A DNA stretch of 64,000 nt. Source: Megamerina dolium. Lineage: Eukaryota > Arthropoda > Insecta > Diptera > Megamerinidae. The position numbers and the translations under genes are program-made. Positions 48,001 through 56,110 of the stretch are shown piece by piece. The stretch's first letter is position 1. Every line of letters begins with the position of its first letter. Location of the stretch: assembly GCA_963854835.1 (NCBI GenBank), contig OY978526.1, forward strand, positions 70,590,418 to 70,654,417. The letters run 5' to 3'. Below the pieces are notes generated by a model. It worked only from the letters and a program-made list of their open reading frames with translations. It was not told the DNA's origin and did no database searches.

Positions 48001-51000
48001 TTGGGCCTGTATGTCAGCAGCCGGAGTAGGTGAATTGGTTTTTATTGAGGGAACAATGGACAAAATGAAGTACCTCGAGATTCTGAAAAACAATTTACTT
48101 CAAAGTGCAGACAAACTGGGTTTGCGGGAAGAATTTCGGTATTACCAAGATAATGACCCAAAACATAAATCTGGGATTGTGCAATCTTGGCTTATTTGAA
48201 CTGCTCACACTTGATGTCTCCACCACCACAGTCACCTGACATGAATGTGATTGAAAATCTTTAGTCTATTTTGGACAATAAAATAAGAACACACAAGATT
48301 TCTAATAAGCAAGACCTAAAGAAGGTACTGATGGAGGAATGGAAAAAAATCACACCAGACATCACTCAAAAATTGGTGGATTCAATGCCAAGTAGACTCC
48401 AGGCTGTCATTAACGCTAAGGGATGTCATACTAAATATTAAAATCAACTTACTTTGTTTTTAGTTTGAACTTAAAGAGACTGTACGAAATAAGCTGTGAC
48501 ATGAATTTTCCTATTTTTTTCTTATTTTATTTTTTTATAGTGTCAAACACTAAAATTTTGAAAAAGTAAATTTTGGAAAATAAAAAACAAACCTTCCTTT
48601 CAAAAATGGCATTTATATTTTGTTCAAATTTTTGCTATATTAGGAATTACGACTGCAGCAATTTTTAAACTGTCACTGTACGAAATAAGCTGGGAGCCAC
48701 TGTACATATGGACACAAAAGGTGCAGTTAAACAATGTCTCAGTTGAATGCTGTTGATGTCACAGCAGTATATAGTTATGAATGATGAATGACTTGAAATT
48801 TAATTGCCACCTACTACAACATAATGTTGTTGCCTGTAATAGCGACCGCCAGCATTACATATTTGATTTTTATTTTTTCTGTCGCCGCAGAGCAAAAGGA
48901 TGATGTCAGTGTCATTTATGAAGAATTATCAACCAATATTAGGTGGGAGAATAATGTGAATGAATTAAAATAAAAATAAAAAAAAAAGGAAGATGAAAAA
49001 ATGTTGAATTGAAAGAAAAAAACATCAATACCCTGTAGACATGTCCCCAGACAATTGTGTTTCAGTTGAGACCCCAACAACAACGATGACGACGACGAGG
49101 CCAAATGTTGCCAAGCACTGTGCTGGCATTATGTCGAAGGTAAAACTAATCAAATTTGTTTGTAATTTAATATCATGCACCAGAAGAATTATTGATCTCA
49201 ACAAATGACCAAATAAGTAGATTGATCATTTAGATACGCGAGCCGCTGCTGATTGAGTCATACCAAGTCATGTTGTTGACCAAACATGACAATGAGACAT
49301 GTGTATTTGTTATGGGCGAGCCAAGTGCATGTATGTACATAGTGATTATTGAAGAAAACAGTGTTGATCGTGAAATGAATATGGGCATTAAATGTTATAT
49401 TTATTATTGTTAATGGTACTTTATACACATTTTATTAACATTATTTTATATTCCTGTTTTTTTTTTCGTTCTATTTATTCGTCTCAAATCAATAAATATA
49501 AAATGATGAATATTTCAATAGAATTACCAAAAAAAAAAAAAGAGCAATTCTTAAGTCAAAATATGATTTTTAATTGATTTTATTAATTTTTAAATGACAG
49601 ATAGCTGTTGTAAAATTGAAAGTTGTATTGATTTGTAATGTAAGCATATTTTGAAATATAATTTATTAAGATTTTGCTTTGGGTTGATATGAGATTATAA
49701 TGCAAATAATCAAAAAAAAAAAGGTTAAGATTGAGAAAACTTAAATTTACTAACTGCCGAATTATGTAAAACGCGACGCATTGTGTCACTTTCATTTGCC
49801 TATCCAGAGAATACAAAATACACAAGACGAAGTGATTTGTGGCGTCGCGTTTTACATAATTCATTTTTACAAAATGAATTACAAAAGCATCGACAGACTG
49901 TTGTGCTTAGGTGCGGAATTTTAAGTGGTGGCATTATTGGCGCATTTTTGTAAAGATATTGAGCGTAGAGCGCTTCAGAGTCATGATTATCAATTTTTTT
50001 CAGCTGAAATTGACGATATTTTAGTTTCAAATAATCGAACTTTTGCACTCCAAGTTTGACAATTGTGTTATTAGTCGTCTTATGTCAATTGGCTGTCTCC
50101 GAGCTGCGATATGACCTCGTTACGGAATTTTTTTAATGATGCTGTGAGGTTAGTGACAATAGAGAAGCGATTCATGCACTTAAGGCGAATATCATCTGAA
50201 CAATTTGTGAAATAGAGTCAGAAACCTTCGACACGGTCTTGCAAAATTGGTTTGACAGGAAGAGGAAAAGCTACTTTGAAGACAATCGTATTCCATACAT
50301 AATGCAAATTTGTGCTTTATCTAATGGTTATAATATTCCTAAAAAATAAGGCAGCTGCATGAATGAAATCGTGTTGCATACATAATGAGTATGTTTAATC
50401 TCCCTAACAGTCATAATAGCCGTGTTTTGAATTTAACAACTTGCTATCTGTGCGACAATTAAACGATATACATAGATAATAATTTTCCTAAGCAGAGTTG
50501 ATTTGATTTTTAGTTTATATATAAATTACAAATATAACCAATTCTGAATATTTAATCGAAAAATGTTTCAAAAATAATGAAATAATTTCGGCGCAATATT
50601 TTTCTTAATTATAACATTTTTGAATCTGTACAGTAGAAAAAATGTAAGGAATTGAGAATATTGAACTTAACGAGTATGCTCAGATTTTTATACTCGTAAT
50701 ATTCATTAATGTCGGCATTTTTGTTGTTGTTTTGCCATGCATTTATCATTGTAATATACTGAAACAAATTTGATTAACATTTTATTTTATTTTTAAATAG
50801 ATGTAATGTAAAAAAGTGTAAAAAAAAATTATCTTGTAAAGTTTTTTTGCCCATCCATTTCAATAGATTCCATAAACAAAGTTCAGGTTTTACCGATTTC
50901 GATGGTAAAAATACACTTAAAATAAATAAATTAAAATATAGTTCTTAATTAAACATCAATTAATTGGAGTAAATTGCTATTTAAACGTTTTTTTTATGTT

Positions 51001-52533
51001 TATTTGATTCTAAATCGTATTTTTATGTGGAAATATTTATTCCAAATCCAAACATTTACCCACATGTACATAGTATATCGATACGTCACTATACGACAAA
51101 GGTACGTTCCGTTATATTATTTTCGTTATTTATGTATGCAGACTCCGGCCTAAAAGCAGACTTTGGGTCATATAAGGAATAATTATACGAATCGAAAAAG
51201 TGTCATAAATAAAAAAAATGTTATAGCGAAATGGTTGTATAAAGAGCGATCATATAGCGAGACATGGGTGTATTAGTATTTCACACAATATTCATAAGTA
51301 AGTCATTGAAACCCTGCAAAAGCATAGACACTATCCGCTTCTGATCTCAAGCTATCGGCTTCAAGTTTTCAAGAGAAATACGTCCGGGGCGTCCGGCTTT
51401 TAATCAACCGAAGTAAACTTTGATTTCGATTCTCTTATACGTTCAAAGATTAAAAGAAATATATTTTGGAAAATTATTTCGATGGTTTTCCATTGTCTAA
51501 TGCGACGATTCATTAATTCGTTTTTATACGTAGTGACTAATTTCGTATCGTTTTACATAATAGGTATGACAGTTAATATTGCAGTGACTGGTATTATTCT
51601 ATATAAAATTGGTGTTATACTTCTTTCTTCTATGTCTCTTCGCAACTTAATGCGCTCATATATTTTATAGAAATGACCTCGTATAAATTGAATATACTTA
51701 AATGGAATACACAAGTATGCTGGCCAAGTAGTTAAGAGTTGTGATAAAATTATTGTGTTCACATTGCGTAATTGGTTCAATAACAGTTGAATAATGTGTT
51801 GAATTATAATTAGCATATTTTTGTTTAAAAAAAAAAAAAAAATATTTCTATGAACAAATGATAAATATATATTACCTATAAGGTAATTGACCGATATATG
51901 AAGCGACAAAATATGGTATTAGGAAGTGTAAATTAAAATCTAATCAATCAGTCTATTCTGATATATCATATATTGTAATTTGTAAATACAATAGAGAAAA
52001 TGCGGAATCAAAACAAAAATAAAAAAATAACCAACACGTGAAGTAAGAGAACAATACAAACATATGAGTGATAAAGATAGAAATAGAACACTTGTCAAAG
52101 CGCAACAATCGCGAATGTCAAATTATGCTAAGAATTTGCAGCTAAATATAGAACTAGAAATATGAATTATGTTTGATTTCATCACATATTGACTTTTCCC
52201 CCTAATTGGTATACCTAATTTCATATACACTTTTTCCTTATTTAATTTTGTAGCAAATATTTTAATTTAATAAATTCTATTTGCTCCATTTATATGGAAT
52301 TGCACACTTACAATTTTTTTCAATTTTAATGCATGCACCGAATTGCTTTTGAACAAATTCGCAAATGCAAATGCCGTCACACCAGCACCGATTATCCATA
52401 AATATTTCACTGTATTCTTTGGCACATTACGATAATTTTGATAATTACTATTTAAATTTCTTCTAATTGATATTGAATTTTTTGTAAAATATAATAAACG
52501 ATTATTTAATAAAAATCTACTAATGTTCGTCAT
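29785..52533 (-). CDS. MICU3: mitochondrial calcium uptake protein, MICU2/MICU3-type (whole gene, 8 coding exons)
   Basis: EF-hand regulator of the mitochondrial calcium uniporter, acting in the intermembrane space. Exons on the minus strand: 52533-52312, 42097-41962, 41763-41653, 41578-41531, 39336-39254, 32419-32336, 32258-31853, 30080-29785. All introns are GT-AG, all phases agree, and the product is 461 residues. Residues 1-74 hold a basic leader ([20 protein letters not shown]) and a hydrophobic stretch. The conserved body includes [14 protein letters not shown], an EF-hand loop [12 protein letters not shown] (186-197), [20 protein letters not shown], and a second loop [12 protein letters not shown] (391-402). 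[18 protein letters not shown] and DEFSRAV are closer to what I know of MICU3 than of MICU1. An alternative exon 6 lies at 38829-38891. Transposons occupy much of introns 1, 4, 6 and 8. The paralogue choice (MICU3 over MICU2) is inference. Confidence 0.88.
30234..30761. mobile_element. palindromic-ended MITE, copy 1 (TTA duplication)
   Basis: Ends TAGCCTAGACAGACGGCAGC and its inverse, flanked by TTA on each side. A second, subterminal GACAGACGGCAG lies about 60 bp inward. The interior has no coding content. The three-base TTA duplication suggests the PIF/Harbinger superfamily (inference). Confidence 0.8.
30888..31754 (+). pseudogene. mariner transposase, decayed
   Basis: [20 protein letters not shown] and the HTH block, then stops near 31120 and 31160. 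Next are [19 protein letters not shown] (first Asp region), [12 protein letters not shown] (second Asp kept), and [12 protein letters not shown] (third Asp kept). About 70 bp of the N-terminus and a stretch near 31360-31460 are lost or frame-shifted. Confidence 0.8.
31853..32258 (-). CDS. MICU3: MICU3-like exon 7
   Basis: 135 codons: [76 protein letters not shown] and [13 protein letters not shown]. This is the central helical and pseudo-EF region of MICU3-type proteins. Acceptor TTTTGTTTTAG, donor GTTAGC. The end in phase 1 joins DEFSRAV in exon 8. Confidence 0.9.
32336..32419 (-). CDS. MICU3: MICU3-like exon 6b (84 bp)
   Basis: Codes [20 protein letters not shown] and a charged end, EEQKTEE. 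Acceptor ACACTAACTAG, donor GTATGT, phase 0 at both ends. It replaces the variable linker after the first EF-hand. Confidence 0.82.
32852..33215 (-). pseudogene. IS630/Tc3-like transposase fragment with 115-bp tandem duplication
   Basis: The minus strand from 33215 reads [34 protein letters not shown] and [20 protein letters not shown], the central part of this transposase family. The block 32852-32966 is repeated head-to-tail at 32967-33081 with one substitution. Confidence 0.7.
33430..33978 (-). mobile_element. internally deleted mariner-like element
   Basis: Inverted ends CACGGTGTGACAATTATGTA and the complement of CAAGGTGCGACAAATATGTA, each flanked by TA. Only the transposase C-terminus remains on the minus strand (33760-33509): [20 protein letters not shown] and [10 protein letters not shown]. 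The first two catalytic residues are gone. Confidence 0.8.
34190..35260 (+). repeat. diverged satellite array, forward orientation
   Basis: Repeats about 140-150 bp apart share AGAGGAAAAATTAATGRGGC, a GCTCTAGGGGC-like box, GGGCAATTATGGGGTTATTT and TTTTACG-CATTTTGTAGGGGAGC. About six or seven degraded copies are present. The family is the inverse complement of the array at 39600-41330. Two open frames (34195-34479, 34577-34864) run through it by chance. Confidence 0.6.
35261..35839. other. MICU3 intron 6 sequence, nothing recognised
   Basis: No repeat edge, gene or element was identified. A 71-codon frame at 35473-35688 lacks motifs. Confidence 0.35.
35840..36840 (+). mobile_element. LINE fragment: RNase H domain and C-terminal knuckle
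   Basis: In shifting plus frames: [15 protein letters not shown] (connection region), [20 protein letters not shown] (RNase H Asp), [15 protein letters not shown] (Glu), [16 protein letters not shown] (Asp), [19 protein letters not shown], and finally [20 protein letters not shown] with CPALCKRHK. This is the RNase H and Cys/His tail of an I/LOA-like LINE. At least four frameshifts are present. It lies in MICU3 intron 6 in opposite orientation to the gene. Confidence 0.8.
36841..37593. other. MICU3 intron 6, AT-rich, no element recognised
   Basis: A 62-bp block at 37383-37444 has splice-like edges (GTTTAG / GTAAGT) on the minus strand, but its length is incompatible with neighbouring exon phases. 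See the rejected list. Confidence 0.4.
37594..38098. mobile_element. MITE, copy 2 (inverted relative to copies 1 and 3)
   Basis: Same ends as copy 1 and about the same interior in the opposite direction. The subterminal GACAGACGGCAG is also present. The flanking bases are ATA and TAA rather than a clean TTA pair, so the target duplication has changed. Confidence 0.8.
38099..38828. other. MICU3 intron 6, nothing recognised
   Basis: AT-rich intron sequence up to alternative exon 6a, with several CGATCGA-like palindromes (38270-38700). No gene or element call. Confidence 0.35.
38829..38891 (-). CDS. MICU3: MICU3-like alternative exon 6a (63 bp)
   Basis: A 21-codon open block bounded by TGCATTTAG and GTAAGC, phase 0 at both ends. 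It codes [20 protein letters not shown] plus Ile. Its start parallels exon 6b ([10 protein letters not shown]) position by position, so it looks like a duplicated, mutually exclusive exon placed in intron 6. Using it instead of 6b would give 454 residues; using both would give 482. Splicing has not been observed here. Confidence 0.65.
39254..39336 (-). CDS. MICU3: MICU3-like exon 5 (first EF-hand)
   Basis: Codes [20 protein letters not shown] and VDKNEFLV. The EF-hand loop has Asp at positions 1 and 3, Asn at 5 and Glu at 12, a canonical calcium site. It ends in phase 0 at donor GTAAAT, so either alternative exon 6 can follow. Confidence 0.9.
39600..41330 (-). repeat. diverged satellite array, reverse orientation
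   Basis: The landmark AATCGACTAATAACCCCAGA, or variants, recurs near 39751, 39905, 40190, 40731 and 41015. Spacings near 285 bp suggest a dimeric unit of two about 145-bp halves. The complement of this unit matches the array at 34190-35260. It fills most of MICU3 intron 4, with an RTE-like LINE fragment inserted at 40240-40640. Confidence 0.6.
40240..40640 (-). mobile_element. RTE-like LINE 3' fragment
   Basis: The minus strand reads [48 protein letters not shown] and [20 protein letters not shown]. It is nearly colinear with the end of the long ORF at 53680-56073, then ends GCCTAAATCGATTTTCG. It is 5'-truncated and has a small deletion before LGHAERIE. Confidence 0.8.
41531..41578 (-). CDS. 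MICU3: MICU3-like exon 4 (48 bp)
   Basis: Codes [16 protein letters not shown], the most conserved MICU segment. It is bounded by ATTATTTAG and GTAAGT and begins and ends in phase 1. The intron before it is 74 bp. Confidence 0.88.
41653..41763 (-). CDS. MICU3: MICU3-like exon 3
   Basis: Codes [20 protein letters not shown] and [15 protein letters not shown]. Acceptor ATATTTTAG, donor GTACAA. The GSS-FRNL-DRG run matches the MICU family segment that leads into ISYTEYLFL. Confidence 0.85.
41962..42097 (-). CDS. MICU3: MICU3-like exon 2
   Basis: The acceptor follows a strong pyrimidine tract (CTTTTTTAACAG). It codes [20 protein letters not shown] and [20 protein letters not shown], the conserved ARERRF and MTP-DF block of MICU proteins. 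It ends in phase 1 at donor GTATGT. Confidence 0.85.
42098..42854. other. MICU3 intron 1, proximal part, nothing recognised
   Basis: AT-rich intron sequence between exon 2 and the mariner. No motif-bearing frame. Confidence 0.4.
42855..44075 (+). mobile_element. mariner (mellifera-like), nearly full length
   Basis: Ends AGGTGTAGTAAAAAGAAATC and its complement. It is the same family as 30149-31834 but lacks the nested MITE. The flanks no longer show a clean TA pair on the left. Confidence 0.85.
43032..43961 (+). pseudogene. mariner transposase, inactivated
   Basis: From ATG at 43032: [20 protein letters not shown], then [20 protein letters not shown] and the second HTH to [17 protein letters not shown] deletion follows at about 43381, then [20 protein letters not shown]. 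Frameshifts near 43480 and 43560 come before the C-terminal frame with [11 protein letters not shown], where His replaces the second catalytic Asp. [12 protein letters not shown] retains the third Asp. Confidence 0.82.
44076..45007. other. MICU3 intron 1, nothing recognised
   Basis: No element edge or motif-bearing frame found; AT-rich. Confidence 0.4.
45008..45371 (-). mobile_element. tRNA-derived SINE (copy D) with LINE-like 3' tail
   Basis: The tRNA-like head is on the minus strand at 45371-45300 (box B GATCGTGGGTTCAATCC). The body runs to CTGTCGTTCGGAACCGGCTA. The tail near 45110-45008 ends in CCTAACCTAACCTAAC. The tail matches the 3' UTR of the LINE end at 28645-28740 (GCTGCCCTCTCT, AGTGATACCGCC), the pattern expected of a SINE that borrows a partner LINE's tail. 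Confidence 0.7.
45372..46176. other. MICU3 intron 1, nothing recognised
   Basis: The 75-codon frame at 45806-46033 lacks motifs. Confidence 0.35.
46177..46784 (+). mobile_element. internally deleted IS630/Tc3-like element
   Basis: Ends YAGGGTGATTTTTT and its complement, with TA on each side (46175-46176, 46785-46786). Plus-strand transposase pieces: [20 protein letters not shown] and [15 protein letters not shown] (46298 on), then after a frame change [15 protein letters not shown]. The product jumps straight to the C-terminus [20 protein letters not shown]. The central catalytic block is missing, leaving about 0.6 kb of an element usually near 1.2 kb. Confidence 0.8.
46785..47051. other. 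spacer between two DNA transposons, T-run
   Basis: Includes a 20-bp T-run near 46955-46973. No gene. Confidence 0.5.
47052..48702 (+). mobile_element. Tc1-type transposon with double inverted repeats (IR/DR)
   Basis: Outer ends CAGTGGCTCACAGCTTATTT and its complement, flanked by TA at 47050-47051 and 48703-48704. Inner copies of the CTTATTTCGTAC motif occur at about 47250-47272 and 48480-48500, about 200 bp inside each end. This is the IR/DR layout of Sleeping Beauty-, Minos- and Bari-like elements. It carries a nearly intact transposase. Confidence 0.9.
47423..48441 (+). pseudogene. Tc1 transposase with two small lesions
   Basis: The frame encodes an N-terminal paired-type HTH ([20 protein letters not shown], then [17 protein letters not shown]), then the DDE domain: [13 protein letters not shown] (first Asp), YYQDNDPKH (second Asp) and [13 protein letters not shown] (Glu), 34 residues apart (DD34E). 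It is open from 47423 to a stop at 48199 caused by a one-base deletion. The shifted frame then meets TAG at 48262 in place of the Trp codon of the usual ENLW, and ends at 48441. Full length would be about 339 codons, as expected for Tc1. Only these two defects are visible. Confidence 0.88.
48703..49756. other. MICU3 intron 1, nothing recognised
   Basis: AT-rich intron sequence. ACAACAACGATGACGACGACG near 49077 is a simple-sequence tract. Confidence 0.4.
49757..49862. repeat. short fold-back sequence (21-bp perfect arms)
   Basis: GAATTATGTAAAACGCGACG (49757 on) and its exact complement (ending 49860) are separated by about 62 bp. The inner flanks also partly complement each other. It could be a tiny MITE or a stem-loop in the MICU3 intron. 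Confidence 0.75.
49863..52311. other. MICU3 intron 1, distal part, nothing recognised
   Basis: AT-rich, with an A-run near 51829-51842. No element with clear ends or coding motif was seen. Confidence 0.4.
52312..52533 (-). CDS. MICU3: MICU3-like exon 1 (mitochondrial leader)
   Basis: 74 codons from ATG at 52533 to donor GTAAGTG (52311-52305). The leader is rich in Arg, Asn and Ser with almost no acidic residues, followed by [18 protein letters not shown], a likely membrane or presequence-hydrophobic segment. I prefer this ATG (A at -3) over one seven codons upstream at 52554 (T at -3). The exon ends in phase 0 with HALKLKKI, joining REEEKAVRL in exon 2. Confidence 0.75.
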
Positions 52534-53639
52534 GATTAATATAGAACTGTGCATACAACTCTATAGAAATAGTGACGAATAGTGAATTTTGTTTTTGCTA
52601 CTCCATCCGTTTGCATCGACAGAGAGCAGAGCAAACGGCATTGCCAGTATTGAAAAGTTTTTTTTATGCTGTATTAGCGAATTAGTGGTGTAGTTTATAT
52701 TTACGTCATGCATAATTATTTGTACCTTCTGTTTTGTATGGTATTTCAAATGAGATTTAGGAATACCGGTTATTTAATTTATGTATTGAGTAATTTAGAA
52801 TTAATCAAACACATGTTCCATTGAAAAAAGCAATTAGCATAATTGCTCTAATATTAAAAGACAGTAAGTAAAGAAGATTGAGCAATTTGGAATATTTTTA
52901 TAACATTTTTAGTTGAAGTTCTCTATTAGAACGTTGTTTGGATTTGCGTACATTAGGAATTGAATTGAATGCTTTTTTGAATGCTTACTATTATTGCAAT
53001 CCTAATATTTCAAATCTTTTATTAAAGAATTTAGAAAAATTGGTAGTGAAGTTCATTGACCCGTTGTTATAGTCAAAATAAAGATCATCAAATAGTTTGA
53101 ATAGGCTTTTTAACAGATTTTTGTATTAGAATTATATCAAAGCGATTATAAATTTAAGTTGAATGTTAATTTTGACCATAATTACGTTCTATTACAGTTT
53201 ATTTTTTAATCACTTGTATAATACAATAACTCGTGGTTGGAGTCAAAATAAGGTTTATTATATATTTAAAACAGGATTTTTAACAGAAAATGTCAAATAA
53301 GTCGATTTAAAACTTAAACCCGTCTTAACTTTGACTATAATTATGGGCCAATATAATTCAAATAAAAATAATATTAAAGAGTGGTTAAATTCAGTTGAAG
53401 TTAATGACAATTTCCAACTAAATTAATTAGCTATTTACATATAACACAAAAAAAAACGAATTTCGAGACATTTGATGGATAGACGTTATAATTCGGTGAA
53501 AGAGCTCTAAAAATTGAAATGCTTTATTGCTTTTAGAGTCCATGCAAAGATTCTAAAAAGTTTTTGAGAATATGTTGATACTTTCAGTCAAAAATTAAAA
53601 GGTAACAGAAAAAAGAAGATGGAAATTAGTTCTCGATAG
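52534..53639. other. upstream flank of MICU3
   Basis: It would contain the MICU3 promoter and 5' UTR on the minus strand. No TATA box at a convincing distance was seen; a GC-richer patch (CATCCGTTTGCATCGACAGA) lies at 52604-52623. 52750-53639 is AT-rich with no gene. Confidence 0.4.
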
Positions 53640-56110
53640 ATCCAAATTCAGCCTCCACCAGAACACCTCCGATAACGGAATGAGGCTGATCGACTTCGCC
53701 GCAGCACGAAACATGGTAATTGGTGGTACCAGATTCCAGCATCTCGACATCCACAAAGCGACATGGCTGTCTCCAGATCAACGTACAAGAAACCAAATTG
53801 ATCATGTGGTGATTGACGGAAGGCATGCTTCCAGTGTGATGGACGTGAAATCGATCCGTGGTGCCAACATCGACTCGGATCACTACCTTGTTGCAGCTAA
53901 GGTGCGCACACGCTTATGTGTCGCAAATAACAAGAGAAGTCCCACACAGAGAAAGCTCGACGTCAGTAAGCTGCAATCACCAGAGACAGCAGATGCATTT
54001 TCCTCTCGACTATCGGATCTGCTTATGCAGAACACTCCCCCACTTGATGATACATGCGCACGGTGGACACATATATCCCACTCCATGACTACTGCTGCCG
54101 AGGAGGTAATCGGTTACTACCGGCCTCTGAGGAATGAGTGGTATGATCAGGAGTGTCGCGACGCTACCGCAGAGAAAGACGCCGCCTACAGAAGAACCCT
54201 GCGTGCAGGCGCAACGCGAGCTGTTAAGGAGCGGTACAGAGAGAAAAGGAGTGCAGAGAGACGTCTTTTCAGGCGCAAGAGGAGGGAGTTGGAAAGACGT
54301 GAGTGTGAGGAGATAGAGATGTGTACCGACAAGAATGAGACTCGAAAATTCTTCGAAAAGATCAAGCGCCTAAGTGGAGGTTTAAATCCCGGAGCCTCTT
54401 CTTGTCGTGATGGAAATGGGAATCTGGTTACGGATGTCCAGAGTGTACTGAGCCTATGGAGGGAACACTTCTCCACGTTACTGAATGACGATGCTACGAA
54501 CAATTCCGCCAGTGGAGGAGATTGCCCGATAACTCCAATTACAGATGATGGTGTTGATGTTCCACCACCCGACTATGACGAGGTTAAAACGGCCATTTTA
54601 AGGCTGAAGAACAACAAAGCTGCAGGTGCTGATGGCCTGCCTGCCGAGTTGTTTAAGACCGGAGGCGATGAGCTGCACACCCGCGTGCACCAGCTCATAA
54701 GCAGAATATGGTCGGATGAAAGCATGCCTGATGATTGGAGGCTCAGTGTTCTCTGTCCTGTACATAAAAAAGGTGACCCCACAATTTGCGCCAACTACCG
54801 TGGAATAAGTCTCCTGAGCATCGCATACAAGGTTCTATCGAGCGTACTGTGTGAAAGGTTGAAGCCTATGCTCAGCAACCTGATTGGACCTTATCAGTGT
54901 GGCTTCAGACCTGGTAAATCCACCATCGACCAGATTTTCACACTGCGCCAAATCCTGGAGAAGACCCAAGAAAAACAGATCGACACACACCACCTATTTG
55001 TTGATTATAAAGCCGCTTTCGACAGTCCGGTAAGGGATTACCTCTACGCAACAATGTCTGAGTTCGGTATTCCTGCAAAGCTCATTCGACTTTGTAGAAT
55101 GACACTGCATAACTCCCGTTGTGCAGTGAAAATTGGGAAGGACCTCTCCGCACCGTTTAATACCGAACGGGGTTTCAGACAAGGTGATTCGTTATCGTGC
55201 GACTTCTTCAATCTTATTATGGAGAAAATAATACGAGCTGCTGATCTACGACATAATGGCACTATCTTCAACAAAAGTGTCATGCTGTTAGCGTATGCCG
55301 ACGATATTGACATAATCGGCATGAACACGCGAGCAGTCAGTGCAGCATTCTCAGAGTTGGAAAGAGAGTCGCGTCGGATGGGTCTCACGGTGAACGAGGG
55401 CAAGACGAAGTATCTAGTGTCAACAAACAAAGAGTCCCGGCGTCTTGGACAGCACGTCACTGTTGACAACTACGCTTTTGAAGTAGTAAGGGACTTTGTC
55501 TATCTTGGAACCAGCATTAACAGCAGTAATGACGTCAGCTTGGAGATCATGCGTAGGATAACTCTTGCTAACAGGTGTTACTTTGGGCTGAGTAAGCAAT
55601 TGAGAAGTCGAGCCCTCTCTCGAAGAACGAAAACTACACTCTACAAGTCTCTCATCATGCCTGTCCTAACATATGGCGCTGAAGCCTGGACAATTTCCAC
55701 CTCGGATGAGCGAATACTTGGAGTTTTCGAGAGAAAAGTCCTACGCAAGATCTTTGGACCTATTTGCGTTGGTGGCGAGTACCGAATAAGGTACAACCAT
55801 GAGCTGTACGAGCTGTATGCCGATATTGACATAGTAAAGCGCATCAAAATCCAGCGGCTGCGCTGGCTAGGTCATGTCGAGCGAATGGAAGAACACGCTC
55901 CAGCTAAGAAGGTGTTATATTCGGAACCCGCTGGAGGACGACGCAAAAGAGGAAGACCAAACCTCCGGTGGAAAGACCAAGTACTGGAGAACCTGACGGC
56001 GCTTGGAATTTCTAACTGGCGCCAGCTAGCGAAGAACAGAGATGGCTGGCGAAGCATGTTATTTTCGGCCTAAATCGATATTCGGTTGTTATGGCCACAT
56101 AAGTAAAGTA
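53640..56110 (+). mobile_element. RTE-like non-LTR retrotransposon, 5'-truncated
   Basis: The element enters within the endonuclease domain (KFSLHQNTSDNG near 53645) and runs through RT to a 3' end near 56073-56110. A short AAGTAAAGTAAGTAAG tail follows a CCTAAATCGAT-like end also seen at 40250 and 63655. 5' truncation with a short-repeat tail is typical of RTE-type LINEs. It sits about 1.1 kb upstream of the MICU3 start, in opposite orientation. Confidence 0.82.
53680..56073 (+). CDS. RTE-like endonuclease (partial) and reverse transcriptase
   Basis: An uninterrupted 797-codon frame. Residues 1-75 are the end of the endonuclease (FQHLDIHKATWLSPDQRTRN, QIDHVVIDGR, DSDHYLVAAKV). A basic linker (about 150-230) leads to RT: NNKAAGADGLPAELFKTGGD, CPVHKKGDPTICANYRGISL, FVDYKAAFDSPVRDYLY, RGFRQGDSLSCDFFNLIMEK and the active-site YADDIDIIG at residues 539-547. 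The C-terminus has DFVYLGTSIN, VLTYGAEAWTIS and LRWLGHVERMEEHAPAKK, then GRPNLRWKDQVLENL. The RT is apparently intact, so the insertion may be recent. The missing endonuclease part prevents autonomous activity. The clade is inferred from motif style. Confidence 0.9.
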   Translation: MRLIDFAAARNMVIGGTRFQHLDIHKATWLSPDQRTRNQIDHVVIDGRHASSVMDVKSIRGANIDSDHYLVAAKVRTRLCVANNKRSPTQRKLDVSKLQSPETADAFSSRLSDLLMQNTPPLDDTCARWTHISHSMTTAAEEVIGYYRPLRNEWYDQECRDATAEKDAAYRRTLRAGATRAVKERYREKRSAERRLFRRKRRELERRECEEIEMCTDKNETRKFFEKIKRLSGGLNPGASSCRDGNGNLVTDVQSVLSLWREHFSTLLNDDATNNSASGGDCPITPITDDGVDVPPPDYDEVKTAILRLKNNKAAGADGLPAELFKTGGDELHTRVHQLISRIWSDESMPDDWRLSVLCPVHKKGDPTICANYRGISLLSIAYKVLSSVLCERLKPMLSNLIGPYQCGFRPGKSTIDQIFTLRQILEKTQEKQIDTHHLFVDYKAAFDSPVRDYLYATMSEFGIPAKLIRLCRMTLHNSRCAVKIGKDLSAPFNTERGFRQGDSLSCDFFNLIMEKIIRAADLRHNGTIFNKSVMLLAYADDIDIIGMNTRAVSAAFSELERESRRMGLTVNEGKTKYLVSTNKESRRLGQHVTVDNYAFEVVRDFVYLGTSINSSNDVSLEIMRRITLANRCYFGLSKQLRSRALSRRTKTTLYKSLIMPVLTYGAEAWTISTSDERILGVFERKVLRKIFGPICVGGEYRIRYNHELYELYADIDIVKRIKIQRLRWLGHVERMEEHAPAKKVLYSEPAGGRRKRGRPNLRWKDQVLENLTALGISNWRQLAKNRDGWRSMLFSA

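Noticed and set aside
29785..52533. Assignment of the EF-hand gene to MICU1
   Set aside because: [28 protein letters not shown] and DEFSRAV fit my knowledge of MICU3-type proteins better than MICU1. A phylogeny would settle it.
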